Origin: Verrucomicrobiales bacterium
Lineage (GTDB): Bacteria > Verrucomicrobiota > Verrucomicrobiia > Verrucomicrobiales > DEV007
Direction of reading: 5' to 3'
DNA: 64,000 bases
NCBI GenBank assembly: GCA_002698785.1
Contig: PAAG01000007.1
Coordinates: 1 to 64,000 of the forward strand
Notes under the pieces: generated by a model
Seen by the model: the letters and a program-made list of their open reading frames with translations, nothing else
Told to the model about the DNA's origin: nothing
The model's database searches: none
Part shown: in pieces, positions 43,188 to 52,744 of the stretch
Layout of the letters: each line of letters opens with the position of its first letter
Numbering within the stretch: position 1 is the stretch's first letter
Made by a program: the position numbers and the translations under genes

Positions 43188-43952
43188 ATGAAGTTGTTTT
43201 TTCTTACCGGCTGTTGGGTTGTTCTCTTTCTGGGAGGAGTTGTGGGGAGTTTTGCCCAGGATGAGGGTGAGCAATTAGCGGAACCAGAGCCATTTGCGCA
43301 GGATGAGTTTTCGGGAAAGCGGGTGGAGAACGTGGAAATGGCGAAGGAACTGGTGCTGGGACGATTTTTTAATGCGCCCAAGTATGGTGATCGTGCACCG
43401 GGGTTTGCTCTGATTGATGTGGATTCGGGGAGTACGGTGACGTTGACGGAGTTGCGTCTGGATAAGCCTGTGGTGCTGTTTTTCGGCAGCTATGGGTGTG
43501 ATGTGATGCGAGGGAGTTTTGAGAAGCTTCTGGCGGTGTATGAAGAATATCAGGATAAGGTGAATTTTGTCATGATCTATGTCCGGGAGGCACACTCGCT
43601 GGACGGCTTTGGGGCGGATCGGGCACGAGTGACGGACCCGAAGTCGACGCAGGAACGGATCGATGTGGCGAAGGCGTGCCGGGATGAGATGAATATTCCT
43701 TTCCGAATCCTCGTGGATCCAGTGGACGATCGTGTGGCGACAAGATGGGCGGCCTGGCCGATACGGCTTTTTGTCGTCGATCGTGGGGGGACGGTGGTGT
43801 ATTCGGGGCGACCGGGCCCGTGGGGGTTCAGTCCAGGTGGGGGATTCAAGGCGCAGCATGCGGATAAGATCAATCCGCATCCGGATCGTTTCAGCCAAAT
43901 GTCGCTGGAGGATTTTCTGGGGGATTATCTTGAAAAAGTAAGTCCAGAATGA
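43188..43952 (+). CDS. Deiodinase-like secreted redoxin
   Basis: A 254-residue protein with a signal peptide (MKLFFLTGCWVVLFLGGVVGSFA) and a thioredoxin-like fold of the iodothyronine deiodinase-like group. Family marks are PVVLFFGSYGCDVMRGSF, with Cys104 at the position where deiodinases have selenocysteine, then FVMIYVREAHSLDGF and a C-terminal WPIRLFVVDRGGTVVYSGRPGPWGF. There is no C-x-x-C, so it is not a classical thioredoxin. ATG 43188 is chosen over GTG 43134. Substrate unknown; halogen chemistry should not be assumed. Confidence 0.8.
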   Translation: MKLFFLTGCWVVLFLGGVVGSFAQDEGEQLAEPEPFAQDEFSGKRVENVEMAKELVLGRFFNAPKYGDRAPGFALIDVDSGSTVTLTELRLDKPVVLFFGSYGCDVMRGSFEKLLAVYEEYQDKVNFVMIYVREAHSLDGFGADRARVTDPKSTQERIDVAKACRDEMNIPFRILVDPVDDRVATRWAAWPIRLFVVDRGGTVVYSGRPGPWGFSPGGGFKAQHADKINPHPDRFSQMSLEDFLGDYLEKVSPE

Positions 43953-44031
43953 TTTTTCGATCCCGTTCTGCCGAGGGAGAGAAGTTGAATTGCTTTTTGC
44001 ATTTTCCCAGATCCCTGCTCAGACTCCGGCG

Positions 44032-45249
44032 ATGAGAATCGCAAAGGACGGAATTCGATCCATCGTAAAGGTGGGCTACGACGGCAGGGTGTACAAGACT
44101 TTTCGCGGCACGGGCCGGGAGGAGAGGTATGCGAATGAGGTCCGTGTTTTAAAGGTCCTGGAGGCGCGTGGTTGCACTTTTGTGCCTCGTTTGCTCGATG
44201 AAGATCCTGAGGATCTGACGATTGTAACGACGAATTGTGGTGCTCCGGCGGAGAAAACGATTTCTGAGGAGAAGTCGAAGCAACTTTTCCAGCGTCTGGA
44301 GGATGAATACGGGGTGGTGCACGACGATCAGTTCCCGAGGAACATCACGTATAATGCTCGTGTGGGGCAATTCTGCGTGATTGATTTTGAATTATCGGAG
44401 GTTAAGGACGCGCCAGGGGAGTGTTCGAAAGAAGAGGAAGCGCATCGGAAACTGGAATGGTGTGGGCTGACGAGGGAGGGGCGGCGGCGTTTTGGAAATC
44501 AGGATGCTCTTTCTGTTTTCTGCTCGCGATCAGGTTGGGCGAACAATGAGGAACTGACTGGTGAGCGGTCTATTGACGAAAACGGTCTTATCTTTGCCGT
44601 GAGTGACGGCATGGGCGGTCCGAAGGGGGGAGATGTTGCGAGCACATTGGTTGTGCGGGAGCTACGCCGATTTCTCCCGGCGATGTTGGGCGATTTTCAT
44701 GGTGCACCGGATCCTGAGGATCTGCTCGAGAAGGCGATGAAGTCGCTGCACGATTATGTGACGCGGACGGGAAATGCGCGTCCGGATCTGGAAGGGATGG
44801 GAGCGACTGTGGTATGTGGCCTTTTCTATCGGACGATGGTGTATTTTGGCCACGTGGGAGACAGCCGTTTTTATCGTTTTCGTGACGGAGAGCTGAAGCA
44901 GTTGACCTTTGACCACACTTTTCTCGGTAGGCAGTTTCGCGAAGGAAAGCTGAATGAGAGGGAAGTAAGAATGAATCCGCGGAAGAACATTCTCAATCAG
45001 GCGATCGGTGCGGGATGCCAGTTTTTGAAACCGCAGGTGGACTCCTCAACGCTCGAGCCGGGGGACTGGTTTCTGATTTGTTCAGATGGAATTGTCGACG
45101 GTCTTTGGAACAAGAACATCGCGACCTGCTTTGAGGAAGCGATCGATAAAGGCGAGGGGGCAGAAGAGGTGGCCGACCGCATGCTGGAATGGGCCTGCCG
45201 GGAGGCGGGGAGCGATGATACGACCCTGTTTGTAGTGAGGGTGTTGTAG
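44032..45249 (+). CDS. Kinase-like domain fused to PP2C (PPM) phosphatase
   Basis: A 405-residue fusion. Residues 1-125 look like a minimal protein/LPS-kinase-like fold: Lys in VYKTFRG, Glu in YANEVRVL, a catalytic loop HDDQFPRN (97-104) and a metal site IDFE (117-120). From about 150 a PPM phosphatase follows with its Asp residues conserved: NQDALSVF, AVSDGMGGPKGGD, HVGDSRFYRF, CSDGIVDGL and GSDDTTLF. ATG 44032 is chosen over TTG 43990. The two activities would be opposite, so the kinase part may instead be a sensor. The targets are unknown. Known bacterial kinase/PP2C fusions usually have the phosphatase first. Confidence 0.85.
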   Translation: MRIAKDGIRSIVKVGYDGRVYKTFRGTGREERYANEVRVLKVLEARGCTFVPRLLDEDPEDLTIVTTNCGAPAEKTISEEKSKQLFQRLEDEYGVVHDDQFPRNITYNARVGQFCVIDFELSEVKDAPGECSKEEEAHRKLEWCGLTREGRRRFGNQDALSVFCSRSGWANNEELTGERSIDENGLIFAVSDGMGGPKGGDVASTLVVRELRRFLPAMLGDFHGAPDPEDLLEKAMKSLHDYVTRTGNARPDLEGMGATVVCGLFYRTMVYFGHVGDSRFYRFRDGELKQLTFDHTFLGRQFREGKLNEREVRMNPRKNILNQAIGAGCQFLKPQVDSSTLEPGDWFLICSDGIVDGLWNKNIATCFEEAIDKGEGAEEVADRMLEWACREAGSDDTTLFVVRVL

Positions 45250-45460
45250 CGCTCGGGGCTGAAAACGGCTTGGAGGGGTATCCCTCCCGCCCGGCTTCTT
45301 CTTCCGCTTCTTCAGAATGTGAGCTCGCGGTGTCGGCGATCTCCGCAGCGTCGTCTTTGTCGTAACCCTCTTCTCGGAGTGCTTCGAACTCTTCTTTGTT
45401 CTTCAGGGAACTGTGCTCTGTGTCGGAGTCAATGTGAGATTTTTGGTCTTGGCTGTTCAT
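44993..45460 (-). CDS. Hypothetical hydrophilic protein, overlapping the PP2C gene
   Basis: The first 70 residues (45250-45460) look like a real small acidic protein: KNKEEFEALREEGYDKDDAAEIADTAS resembles a family of small Rho-termination-factor-like stress proteins. After that the frame continues for about 85 residues antisense to the PP2C domain, with a Ser/Pro/Arg-rich composition expected of a shadow. Either the gene runs tail-to-tail over its neighbour or its stop was lost to a frameshift. Confidence 0.5.
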   Translation of the reverse strand: MNSQDQKSHIDSDTEHSSLKNKEEFEALREEGYDKDDAAEIADTASSHSEEAEEEAGREGYPSKPFSAPSATTPSLQTGSYHRSPPPGRPIPACGRPPLLPPRLYRSLPQSRSRCSCSKDRRQFHLNKSETSPPARALRSPPAVSKTGIPHRSPD

Positions 45461-45635
45461 TTCCCCCTTTTTCGGTGCGAGAAGGATGCCAGCTCTTCCC
45501 TGTTTTCTGGAACATATTGAAATTCAGTGGTTTGTGAGTTGATTTTACTGTTTTAATATCTGCTTTTGTTTTGCAGAATCCGTTTCGATGTTGGCTTTGT
45601 TTTGCAGGATGCAATAGCTTGAGGGAAGGTAAGGG

Positions 45636-46109
45636 ATGGGGAGACGCGACCTTATTGAATTGCCTCGCTGTTTGAAGCCTGTTCGAGATATTTTCGACCG
45701 AAAGGGCCGATTCAAGAGTGGGCTCTACTTTCTCAAGATCGCTCACCGCTTCAGTCCTCTGATGGAGGAGATGCCGACGAGGGAGCGACAAGGGATCTAC
45801 ATGGATGAGATTCCGATGGGGTATAAGGTGCTCTACGATATGGAGGCGGTGTATACGGCCTTCGGGAATGAAGAGGGTAGTCGCCCAGACCTTCGGCCGG
45901 TTGCTGATTTCTGGCGTGCAGAGACGGGTGATTTCGTCGTGATGTATGAGAGGCCGATGGAATTTGCTTCGGGAGGAAAACCTCAATTTCGGCAGTCGCA
46001 CTATCGCGATCGAAAGAGCAAGGCGATCGATGATGCTGATGAGCTATCGAAAGCGTGGGGGTGCAAGGTAGCTGTCGCCAGGGTCGAGTGGCTGATGGAC
46101 TGGCATTGA
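45636..46109 (+). CDS. Hypothetical protein
   Basis: Not recognised. A 157-residue protein with no signal peptide or membrane helix. It has a balanced globular composition (ERQGIYMDEIPMGYKVLYDME, GDFVVMYERPMEFA). It is convergent with argA, 7 nt away. Confidence 0.65.
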   Translation: MGRRDLIELPRCLKPVRDIFDRKGRFKSGLYFLKIAHRFSPLMEEMPTRERQGIYMDEIPMGYKVLYDMEAVYTAFGNEEGSRPDLRPVADFWRAETGDFVVMYERPMEFASGGKPQFRQSHYRDRKSKAIDDADELSKAWGCKVAVARVEWLMDWH

Positions 46110-46116
46110 GGCCGAT

Positions 46117-47391
46117 TCAAGGTGCCTTTGTCAGCAATACTGCGTTACGACCGCTGTTGTCGTACTTTTCTTTCCTCTGTGGTGGGAGGCTAGAGATGTC
46201 TTTGGCTCGATTGAAGCCGTATTTTTCCAAGTAGGAAGCGGCCTGGGTAGAGAGGGCGAAGAGTTCTTTCGCCCCGATTTCTGTGGCGCGGCGTCCGGCT
46301 GCTTCAACCAGAACGCTGCCGTAGCCCTGCCCGGTATGGCCACGTTTTACGAATAGACAGGCGAGCTCGGCTTTGCCTTCGTCTGGAAAAGGGTGGAGGG
46401 CAACACAGCCGACGATGTTTTCGTCGATTTCGAGGACAATGTAGTCGTCGATGGAGGAGAGGATCTCGACTCGAGTCCGGGGGATGAGCTGTTCGTCTTC
46501 GACGGCGCGGTGGATGAGGAGGTGCAGTTCGTCGACGTCGGTTTTGGTGGCGGGACGCACTTTCTGGTAGGCGTCGGCATAGACCATGACGCCTACCCCT
46601 TCGTTGCTGAATAGCTCGGCAAGGAGGGCGTCGTTGTTCTGACTGCCGACAACGTGCACGCGGGGGACACCGTCGCGGGTGGCGTCTGCTGCGTGTTTGA
46701 GTTTTGACCGAAATCCTGACGGGAGATCGGCGTTCGCTTCGAGAAAGGCGAGGGCATCGTCACTTGAAAACTGACGTTCGCGGTTCTTGATGTGGGGAAG
46801 GGGCTCGTCTTCGGATACAAATAAGATTTTCGTCGCGCCGAGGGCTGTAGCGACTTCCCGGGAAACGGCGTCGGAGTTGACTCGCAGGATCTGGCCATCG
46901 GCGTCGAAGCCTAGTGGGGGGACGACGGGTAGGATTCCCTGTTCGAGGAAGCTTTCGAGGACTTCTGCGTCGATGCGCTCGATCGCTCCGGTGAAACCAG
47001 TGTCGATACCCTTCAGGATTCCGGCGGGATGGGCATGGATGGCGTTGGCCGTGGCGGCTCGGAGTTTTACGGTGGTCAGGCTCTGGAGCAGGGCGTTGCT
47101 GAGACGCGAGATGGCATCCATGCTGACTTCCAGAGTGGTCTCGTCGGTGATGCCTGTGCCGTCGATGTTCGATAGTTGTAGGCCACGTTTTTCTCCGAGC
47201 GCTTGAATCTGGTGTGCTGCACCATGAACGAGCACGACCTTGATATTCAGAGAACGAAGGACCGCGAGGTCGAGAAGGATGTTGGAAAAGTCTGGTGAAT
47301 CGATGACGGCGCCGTCCAAAGCCACGACAAACGTGCGGTCGCGGAATTGCGGCACGTATTGTAGAATTGCCCTGAGGTCACTGAAATTCAT
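46117..47391 (-). CDS. argA: Amino-acid N-acetyltransferase (N-acetylglutamate synthase)
   Basis: A 424-residue ArgA with an N-terminal amino-acid-kinase-like domain (FVVALDGAVIDSPDFSNILLDLAVL, then VVLVHGAAHQIQAL) and a C-terminal GNAT domain (IVGCVALHPFPDEGKAELACLFVKRGHTGQGYGSVLVEAA). It acetylates glutamate, the first step of arginine synthesis. The N-terminal domain lacks activity in this family and binds arginine for feedback inhibition. It is divergent from the men cluster. Confidence 0.92.
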   Translation of the reverse strand: MNFSDLRAILQYVPQFRDRTFVVALDGAVIDSPDFSNILLDLAVLRSLNIKVVLVHGAAHQIQALGEKRGLQLSNIDGTGITDETTLEVSMDAISRLSNALLQSLTTVKLRAATANAIHAHPAGILKGIDTGFTGAIERIDAEVLESFLEQGILPVVPPLGFDADGQILRVNSDAVSREVATALGATKILFVSEDEPLPHIKNRERQFSSDDALAFLEANADLPSGFRSKLKHAADATRDGVPRVHVVGSQNNDALLAELFSNEGVGVMVYADAYQKVRPATKTDVDELHLLIHRAVEDEQLIPRTRVEILSSIDDYIVLEIDENIVGCVALHPFPDEGKAELACLFVKRGHTGQGYGSVLVEAAGRRATEIGAKELFALSTQAASYLEKYGFNRAKDISSLPPQRKEKYDNSGRNAVLLTKAP

Positions 47392-47602
47392 CGGAATGTG
47401 AAAGAAGCAGTGAATGTACCCGATGGTTGGATATTTTCCATTCGTGAATGACGGGAGTGTAAGGAAGGTGACGCTGGCATGCGTCTTTGGGTGGTACTGA
47501 AATGGTGATTTTTCTGCGACTTTGTAACCTGCTGCTTTTCAAACGACCATCCACGTGGTTGCCATTTTCGTATACTCTGCTTTAGGAATACTAAGAGTTT
47601 CC

Positions 47603-48619
47603 ATGGGGGATTTTGCGTTCATCAAGATTGGTCAGGGTCGATACCTTTGTGGTGTCGGGCCGTTCGAAGCGTCTGCGAATGCGCCAGAGGATGGACGAAG
47701 TGCATTTTACCGGAATAATTTTGAGCTGTCGGACCCCAAGCCGTGGAAAACCCCGGAGAGAACGTTTGAGACGGGTGATTTGCGTGTTCTCTTGGCGCAG
47801 AATGGCTCGACTCCACTGCCCGAGATTGCATGGTCTGGGCTGGGTGATACGGATGTTCGTGGAATTTTTGACGAGATTCTCGGCCAGATTGAGAAGGGCG
47901 AGTTAAAGAAATCGGTGCCAGTGCTGACGGAGCGAGGAATTCTTCATCGGGGGGACCCTTCTGCGCTGGTCAAGGCGATTGCAGCCGCTCCCGAAACTCT
48001 TTGGGGATATGGCTACCAAGAGGGCGATGCCGGGGTGATCGGAGCGACTCCGGAACAGCTATTCACGGTGAAGGATGGAGTGCTGGAGACGATGGCGCTG
48101 GCCGGAACGGCGCCCCGCCATGAAGTGAATGATTTTCCGACCGACCCGAAAGAGATTCGTGAACATGAACTGGTCGCGGATTATCTGGAGGAGCTGCTTG
48201 CGCCTCTGGGTAAGGTAGAGCGAGGGAGTAGGGAATTGATGGATCTTGGGTCGATCGTGCATTTTCTGACGCGGATCCGGGTGCAATTGCGCGAGGGGGA
48301 AGAAGCAAATTTGAGCGAGCTGGTGCGACGGATGCACCCGACACCGGCATTGGGTGCCTGCCCTCGCGGAGAAGGTGCTTTGAGGCAGTTGATCGAGTAT
48401 CGTCGCAGGTTGAATGTGCCAGAAGATTTTGGAGCACCGTTCGGACTGTTCCACGAAGGAGAGTTTCGTGCCCTAGTAGCCATTCGAAATGTTTCCTGGA
48501 ACGGGCGCGATGTTTTTCTGCCGAGCGGGGTGGGGCTCGTTGAGGGGAGTCGTTTTGATCGGGAGTGGCGTGAACTCGCGTTGAAGCGTAACTCGGTGAA
48601 GTCGCTGCTTGGGGTATGA
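47603..48619 (+). CDS. menF: Isochorismate synthase
   Basis: A 338-residue chorismate-binding enzyme, shorter at the N-terminus than most MenF proteins. It has GVIGATPEQLF, the ALAGTA motif with its base, EIREHELVADYLEELL, the MHPTPALGACPR substrate site and a C-terminal GVGLVEGSRFDREWREL. It converts chorismate to isochorismate. ATG 47603 is chosen over a start at 47555. It overlaps menD by 4 nt and opens the men cluster. Confidence 0.9.
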   Translation: MGDFAFIKIGQGRYLCGVGPFEASANAPEDGRSAFYRNNFELSDPKPWKTPERTFETGDLRVLLAQNGSTPLPEIAWSGLGDTDVRGIFDEILGQIEKGELKKSVPVLTERGILHRGDPSALVKAIAAAPETLWGYGYQEGDAGVIGATPEQLFTVKDGVLETMALAGTAPRHEVNDFPTDPKEIREHELVADYLEELLAPLGKVERGSRELMDLGSIVHFLTRIRVQLREGEEANLSELVRRMHPTPALGACPRGEGALRQLIEYRRRLNVPEDFGAPFGLFHEGEFRALVAIRNVSWNGRDVFLPSGVGLVEGSRFDREWRELALKRNSVKSLLGV

Positions 48620-50181
48620 CGGAAAACGCTCAGCTTGCCGCCTCGACTTTGGCAAATCTGGTGGCGTTGGGTGTGAAGAAGGTAGTCGTCTGTGCCGGTG
48701 CGAGAAATGCTCCCATTGTCGCTTCTCTTTTATCGGTGAGGGAGAAAGCCGGATTTGAAGTCTTTCATCATTTCGATGAACGTTCGGCCTCGTTTTTTGC
48801 GTTGGGCCTGGCGAAGAGGGATTGGCAGCCTGTCGCGGTGATCACCACTTCCGGAACGGCGGTGGCGGAGTTGCTGCCAGCTGCGGTTGAGGGCTATTAT
48901 TCTGGTATTCCACTGGTATTGGTGACAGCCGATCGACCAATTCGATACCGGGGTAGCGGTGCTCCTCAGGCCATAGAGCAGAAAGAACTTTTCGGTCCAT
49001 ATACTCCGATTTCTCTGGATTTGGAGAGAGTGTGGGATCTCGATGATCTTGGAGATTGGGACGGTGCTTCTCCCGTTCACCTGAATGTTTGCCTGGAAGA
49101 ACCCCGGCCCGATGATGTGGTGACGGAGCTTCCGGAGTCAGTCTTTTCTCCGCCTAGAACCGGAGAAATCAAGAGTGTGGGGGACCGTCTTACTGATTTT
49201 TTGCAGGATGGGAATAACGGAGTGGTGGTTTTGCTCGGTGAACTTGCTCCCTCGTGGCGAGCGGGGGTAGAATCGTTCCTGGTCAATTTGGGAGCACCGG
49301 TTTGGGCGGAGTGCACTAGCGGGCTCCGAGAGAGTGTAGCACTAGGTGAGTTCCTGGTTCCTTTTGAACAGAATGTTTCTCAATTCGATATCAGGAAAGT
49401 GATACGAATCGGGGGAGTGCCGAGTCTTCGTTACTGGAGAGATCTGGAAGATGCCCGCGACATCCGAGTCCTTTCGATTTCGAGAAGGCCTTTCTCTGGT
49501 TTGTCACGCGACTCTGAACTGATCGTAACGGATGAGTTTCCGGAGGTGGCTTGTTCGACTCACGAGATTTTGGATGAACGAATTGATGTCAGCGGAGGAG
49601 ATCGATTTGAGCAGCTTCTGGAGAAATACCCCACTTCAGAGGCTGCTCTGGTGAGGAAATTAGGAGCTACGATTCCTTCCGATGCTCTTGTATTTCTAGG
49701 AAATAGTCTTCCTGTGAGAGAGTGGAATTTGTCCGCTCCTTACGGGAGACCTCACCCCCGATGTTTTGCTAGTCGTGGAGCAAATGGGATTGACGGGCAG
49801 GTGTCGACATTCCTTGGCCTTTCCCATGGAGAAGAGGAAAGCTGGGGCATTTTTGGTGACCTGACCACGCTGTATGACTTGAATGCTCCGGCTCTTTTGG
49901 AACAAACAGGTGAGGGTAAGCGCCGGATCGTCGTGATCAACAACGGAGGGGGTAGGATTTTTTCTCGTCTTCCGAGCTTGTCAAAACTTCCTGAATCTCA
50001 TAAAGAAGTGACTGAAAACAGACACGAGAGGCATTTGGAGGATTGGGCGAAGATGTGGGGAATGGAATACGTAAGCTGGACAGGAACAGAAGATTTTTTG
50101 CTTTCTGATAGTAAACGTATAGTGTTAGAGTTGCTTCCTGACATTGACGCTACTGAATCTTTTTGGTCAGAGTGGAAATAA
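48616..50181 (+). CDS. menD: SEPHCHC synthase (MenD)
   Basis: A 521-residue thiamine-diphosphate enzyme, slightly shorter than usual. It joins 2-oxoglutarate to isochorismate. Marks are the N-terminal VVVCAGARNAPIVASLL, HHFDERSASFFALGLAK and TTSGTAVAELLPAAVEGYYSGIPLV, and the C-terminal ThDP site GDLTTLYDLNA with INNGGGRIFS. It overlaps menF by 4 nt at the start and menH by 1 nt (TAATG) at the end. Confidence 0.93.
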   Translation: MTENAQLAASTLANLVALGVKKVVVCAGARNAPIVASLLSVREKAGFEVFHHFDERSASFFALGLAKRDWQPVAVITTSGTAVAELLPAAVEGYYSGIPLVLVTADRPIRYRGSGAPQAIEQKELFGPYTPISLDLERVWDLDDLGDWDGASPVHLNVCLEEPRPDDVVTELPESVFSPPRTGEIKSVGDRLTDFLQDGNNGVVVLLGELAPSWRAGVESFLVNLGAPVWAECTSGLRESVALGEFLVPFEQNVSQFDIRKVIRIGGVPSLRYWRDLEDARDIRVLSISRRPFSGLSRDSELIVTDEFPEVACSTHEILDERIDVSGGDRFEQLLEKYPTSEAALVRKLGATIPSDALVFLGNSLPVREWNLSAPYGRPHPRCFASRGANGIDGQVSTFLGLSHGEEESWGIFGDLTTLYDLNAPALLEQTGEGKRRIVVINNGGGRIFSRLPSLSKLPESHKEVTENRHERHLEDWAKMWGMEYVSWTGTEDFLLSDSKRIVLELLPDIDATESFWSEWK

Positions 50182-50876
50182 TGTATCCTCCTATCATTGC
50201 ACTACACGGTAATTTCGGATCGCCTGAGATCTGGGATGAATTTCCGATTCAAGGGATCGTTCCGGTAGATTTGTGGCAGTATTCGGGGCTGTCATACCCA
50301 AAGTTCGCAGATCAGCTTGTGGAGGACTTCGCGAGCAATGGGAGGAAACCGATTCTCATGGGCTATTCGCTGGGCGGACGACTCGCGATGAATGTACTGT
50401 CTCTGTATCCCGAGAACTGGTCGGGCGCGGTTCTGCTTTCCGCCCATTCTGGTATTGCTGATATTTCAGACAAGGACGCTCGATTGGAGTCAGATCTAGA
50501 ATGGGCCCGACGGGTGAGAGAAGAGCCCTGGGATGAGGTGCTGCGGGCATGGAATGAGCAGACTGTGCTGGCGAATAGCCCTGTTTGGCCATGTGTAGAG
50601 CAACTGGAGTCGCGAAGAGAACAGATTGCGGAAGCTTTCGACAATTGGTCCTTGGGTCGGCAGGTTGACCTGAAAGCCTCGCTGGGTCGGTTTACTGCTC
50701 CGGTGCTCTGGATTACAGGCGAGGACGATGAGAAATTCACCCAAGTGGGTCGAGAGATGGATGGAATTTTCCGCGATTTTCAGCACGTGATTGTTCCCAA
50801 TTGCGGGCACCGAGTCGTGACGAAAGATGTGGCTGCGACGGTGAGCGCGTGGTTGGAAGACCGTGAATTACGGTGA
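50181..50876 (+). CDS. menH: SHCHC synthase-like alpha/beta hydrolase (MenH)
   Basis: A 231-residue alpha/beta hydrolase with ALHGNFGSPEIWDEF (oxyanion part), the nucleophile in GYSLGGRLAMN, Asp in GEDDEKF and a late His in NCGHRV. MenH removes pyruvate from SEPHCHC to give SHCHC. The position between menD and menB, and 1-nt coupling to menD, support the assignment. ATG 50181 is chosen over TTG 50163. Confidence 0.87.
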   Translation: MYPPIIALHGNFGSPEIWDEFPIQGIVPVDLWQYSGLSYPKFADQLVEDFASNGRKPILMGYSLGGRLAMNVLSLYPENWSGAVLLSAHSGIADISDKDARLESDLEWARRVREEPWDEVLRAWNEQTVLANSPVWPCVEQLESRREQIAEAFDNWSLGRQVDLKASLGRFTAPVLWITGEDDEKFTQVGREMDGIFRDFQHVIVPNCGHRVVTKDVAATVSAWLEDRELR

Positions 50877-50946
50877 AATCGGCAGTTTCTCGTCTCAGCG
50901 AACTGCGGTTGACGTAAGTCTATTCTGACAACAGGCTACAGCGCTC

Positions 50947-51765
50947 ATGAACTGGATTTCTGCTCACGACTTCGAAGACCTGAAATACGAAAAATCGGAA
51001 GACGGTCAAATCGCCAAAATCACTATCAACCGCCCTGAGGTGCGTAATGCGTTTCGGCCTCAGACGGTAAAGGAAATGCTCATCGCTTTCGAAAAAGCCC
51101 ACGAGGATCCCGAGGTGGGTGTGGTAATTCTGACCGGAGAAGGTGACCTTGCTTTCTGTTCCGGTGGTGATCAGAAGGTACGTGGCCACGCTGGTTATGT
51201 CGGTGATGACGGGGTGCCACGATTGAATATTCTCGATGTGCAGAAAAAGATTCGATCAATACCGAAGCCGGTGATCGCGATGGTTGCTGGCTATGCGATT
51301 GGGGGCGGACATGTGCTACATGTGGTCTGTGATCTTACGATTGCGGCGGAGAATGCACGTTTTGGTCAGACAGGGCCGAAAGTCGGGTCTTTTGATGGAG
51401 GCCTCGGTTCCAGCTATCTCGCCCGCATTGTGGGGCAAAAGAAGGCTCGAGAAATCTGGTATCTCTGTCGCCAGTACGATGCTGCGCAGGCTCTCGATAT
51501 GGGGTTGGTGAATACGGTAGTCCCACTTGAGAAACTCGAAGAAGAGACGGTGCAATGGTGCCGCGAGATTCTGGATCACTCTCCTCTCGCGATTCGCTGT
51601 TTGAAGACGGCTTTGAATGCTGATTGCGACGGACAGATGGGTCTTCTCGATCTGGCAGGAAATGCGACTTTGCTTTACTACATGTCTGAAGAGGCGAAAG
51701 AAGGGAAGAACGCTTTCGTTGAAAAGAGGAAGCCGGACTTCTCGAAGTTTCCCAGAGTCCCTTAG
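50947..51765 (+). CDS. menB: 1,4-Dihydroxy-2-naphthoyl-CoA synthase
   Basis: A 272-residue crotonase-fold enzyme that closes the second ring of the naphthoquinone. It has [24 protein letters not shown], the oxyanion segment [19 protein letters not shown] and the conserved [12 protein letters not shown] with the catalytic Asp region. The length is usual. It follows menH by 70 nt and precedes menA. Confidence 0.95.
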   Translation: MNWISAHDFEDLKYEKSEDGQIAKITINRPEVRNAFRPQTVKEMLIAFEKAHEDPEVGVVILTGEGDLAFCSGGDQKVRGHAGYVGDDGVPRLNILDVQKKIRSIPKPVIAMVAGYAIGGGHVLHVVCDLTIAAENARFGQTGPKVGSFDGGLGSSYLARIVGQKKAREIWYLCRQYDAAQALDMGLVNTVVPLEKLEEETVQWCREILDHSPLAIRCLKTALNADCDGQMGLLDLAGNATLLYYMSEEAKEGKNAFVEKRKPDFSKFPRVP

Positions 51766-51838
51766 CGTTTGAGTGACGGCTTTAGCCGTTATTCGAAGCT
51801 TTTTCCGTCAGGAAGGCCTGAAGGCCTCACTCCAGCAG

Positions 51839-52720
51839 ATGAAAGCGTGGTTACTGGCAGCAAGACCCAAGACTCTACCGGCTGCGATTGTTCCGGTCTG
51901 GGTCGGTTCGATGCCTTTGTTAGTCGACGGAAACCCGGAGACAGGATCCTGGATGCTTTTCTGGTTCACTCTCGTGAGTTGTATCTGCATCCAGATTGCG
52001 ACCAACCTTTTCAATGACGCGATCGATCATAAGAAGGGGGCTGATACAGAGAAGCGACTGGGGCCGAGGCGCGTGACGGCATCCGGTTTGCTCTCGCAGA
52101 AAGCTGTCATGGGAGGTGCCCTGTTTTTTTGCCTTCTTGCGGCCGGGATTTCGATTCCGCTGATTTTGGAGCGCGGTTGGCCCATTGTGGCAATCGGGCT
52201 GGTATCCCTGTTTTTCGCCTATGGATATACCGGGGGACCTTTTCCCTTGGCCTACCGTGGAATGGGAGAACTGTTTGTGATTCTCTTTTTTGGTTTCGTG
52301 GCGGTGCTGGGTTCGTTTTTTGTCCAGTCCGGGCTTGTGGGAGATATCCAGATCTGGACTCTGGGCCTCCAATGTGGGCTGTATTCGAGCGTGCTCATCG
52401 CGATTAATAATCTGCGGGATATCGAGGAGGACAGGGGAACCGGGAAAATGACCTTGGCAGTGAGGTTCGTAAAGACCTTTGCGAGGTGGGAGATTGCGGT
52501 TTTTTGCCTTTTGCCGATTCTGTTGGGGGTGGGACTGTCATTGGCCGGATATTTCCATCTGGGCAACGGATTGCTGTTTTTGCTCTTGCTGATCATAGGC
52601 GTCCCTATTGTCCTGGGGGTATCTCGGACGGAGCCGAGTGAAAAGTACAATAAGTTCCTCGCAATGGGAGCGCTTCAATTGCTCGGCTTCGCGGCTTTGG
52701 TATCCTTCCTTTTCTCATAG
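51839..52720 (+). CDS. menA: 1,4-Dihydroxy-2-naphthoate polyprenyltransferase
   Basis: A UbiA-family membrane enzyme of about 293 residues with roughly eight helices. The first Asp-rich motif is NLFNDAIDHKKGADTEKRLGPRRVTASG (NDxxDxxxD pattern), and the second is NNLRDIEEDRGTGKMTLAVRFG-like. It prenylates the naphthoate ring. The frame opens at GTG 51773, 7 nt after menB, adding 22 residues; ATG 51839 before AWLLAARPKTLPAAI is the usual start and is preferred. The hairpin at 52745-52770 follows. Confidence 0.93.
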   Translation: MKAWLLAARPKTLPAAIVPVWVGSMPLLVDGNPETGSWMLFWFTLVSCICIQIATNLFNDAIDHKKGADTEKRLGPRRVTASGLLSQKAVMGGALFFCLLAAGISIPLILERGWPIVAIGLVSLFFAYGYTGGPFPLAYRGMGELFVILFFGFVAVLGSFFVQSGLVGDIQIWTLGLQCGLYSSVLIAINNLRDIEEDRGTGKMTLAVRFVKTFARWEIAVFCLLPILLGVGLSLAGYFHLGNGLLFLLLLIIGVPIVLGVSRTEPSEKYNKFLAMGALQLLGFAALVSFLFS

Positions 52721-52744
52721 CTTCGGTGCCTTGAGATTTCTCAA

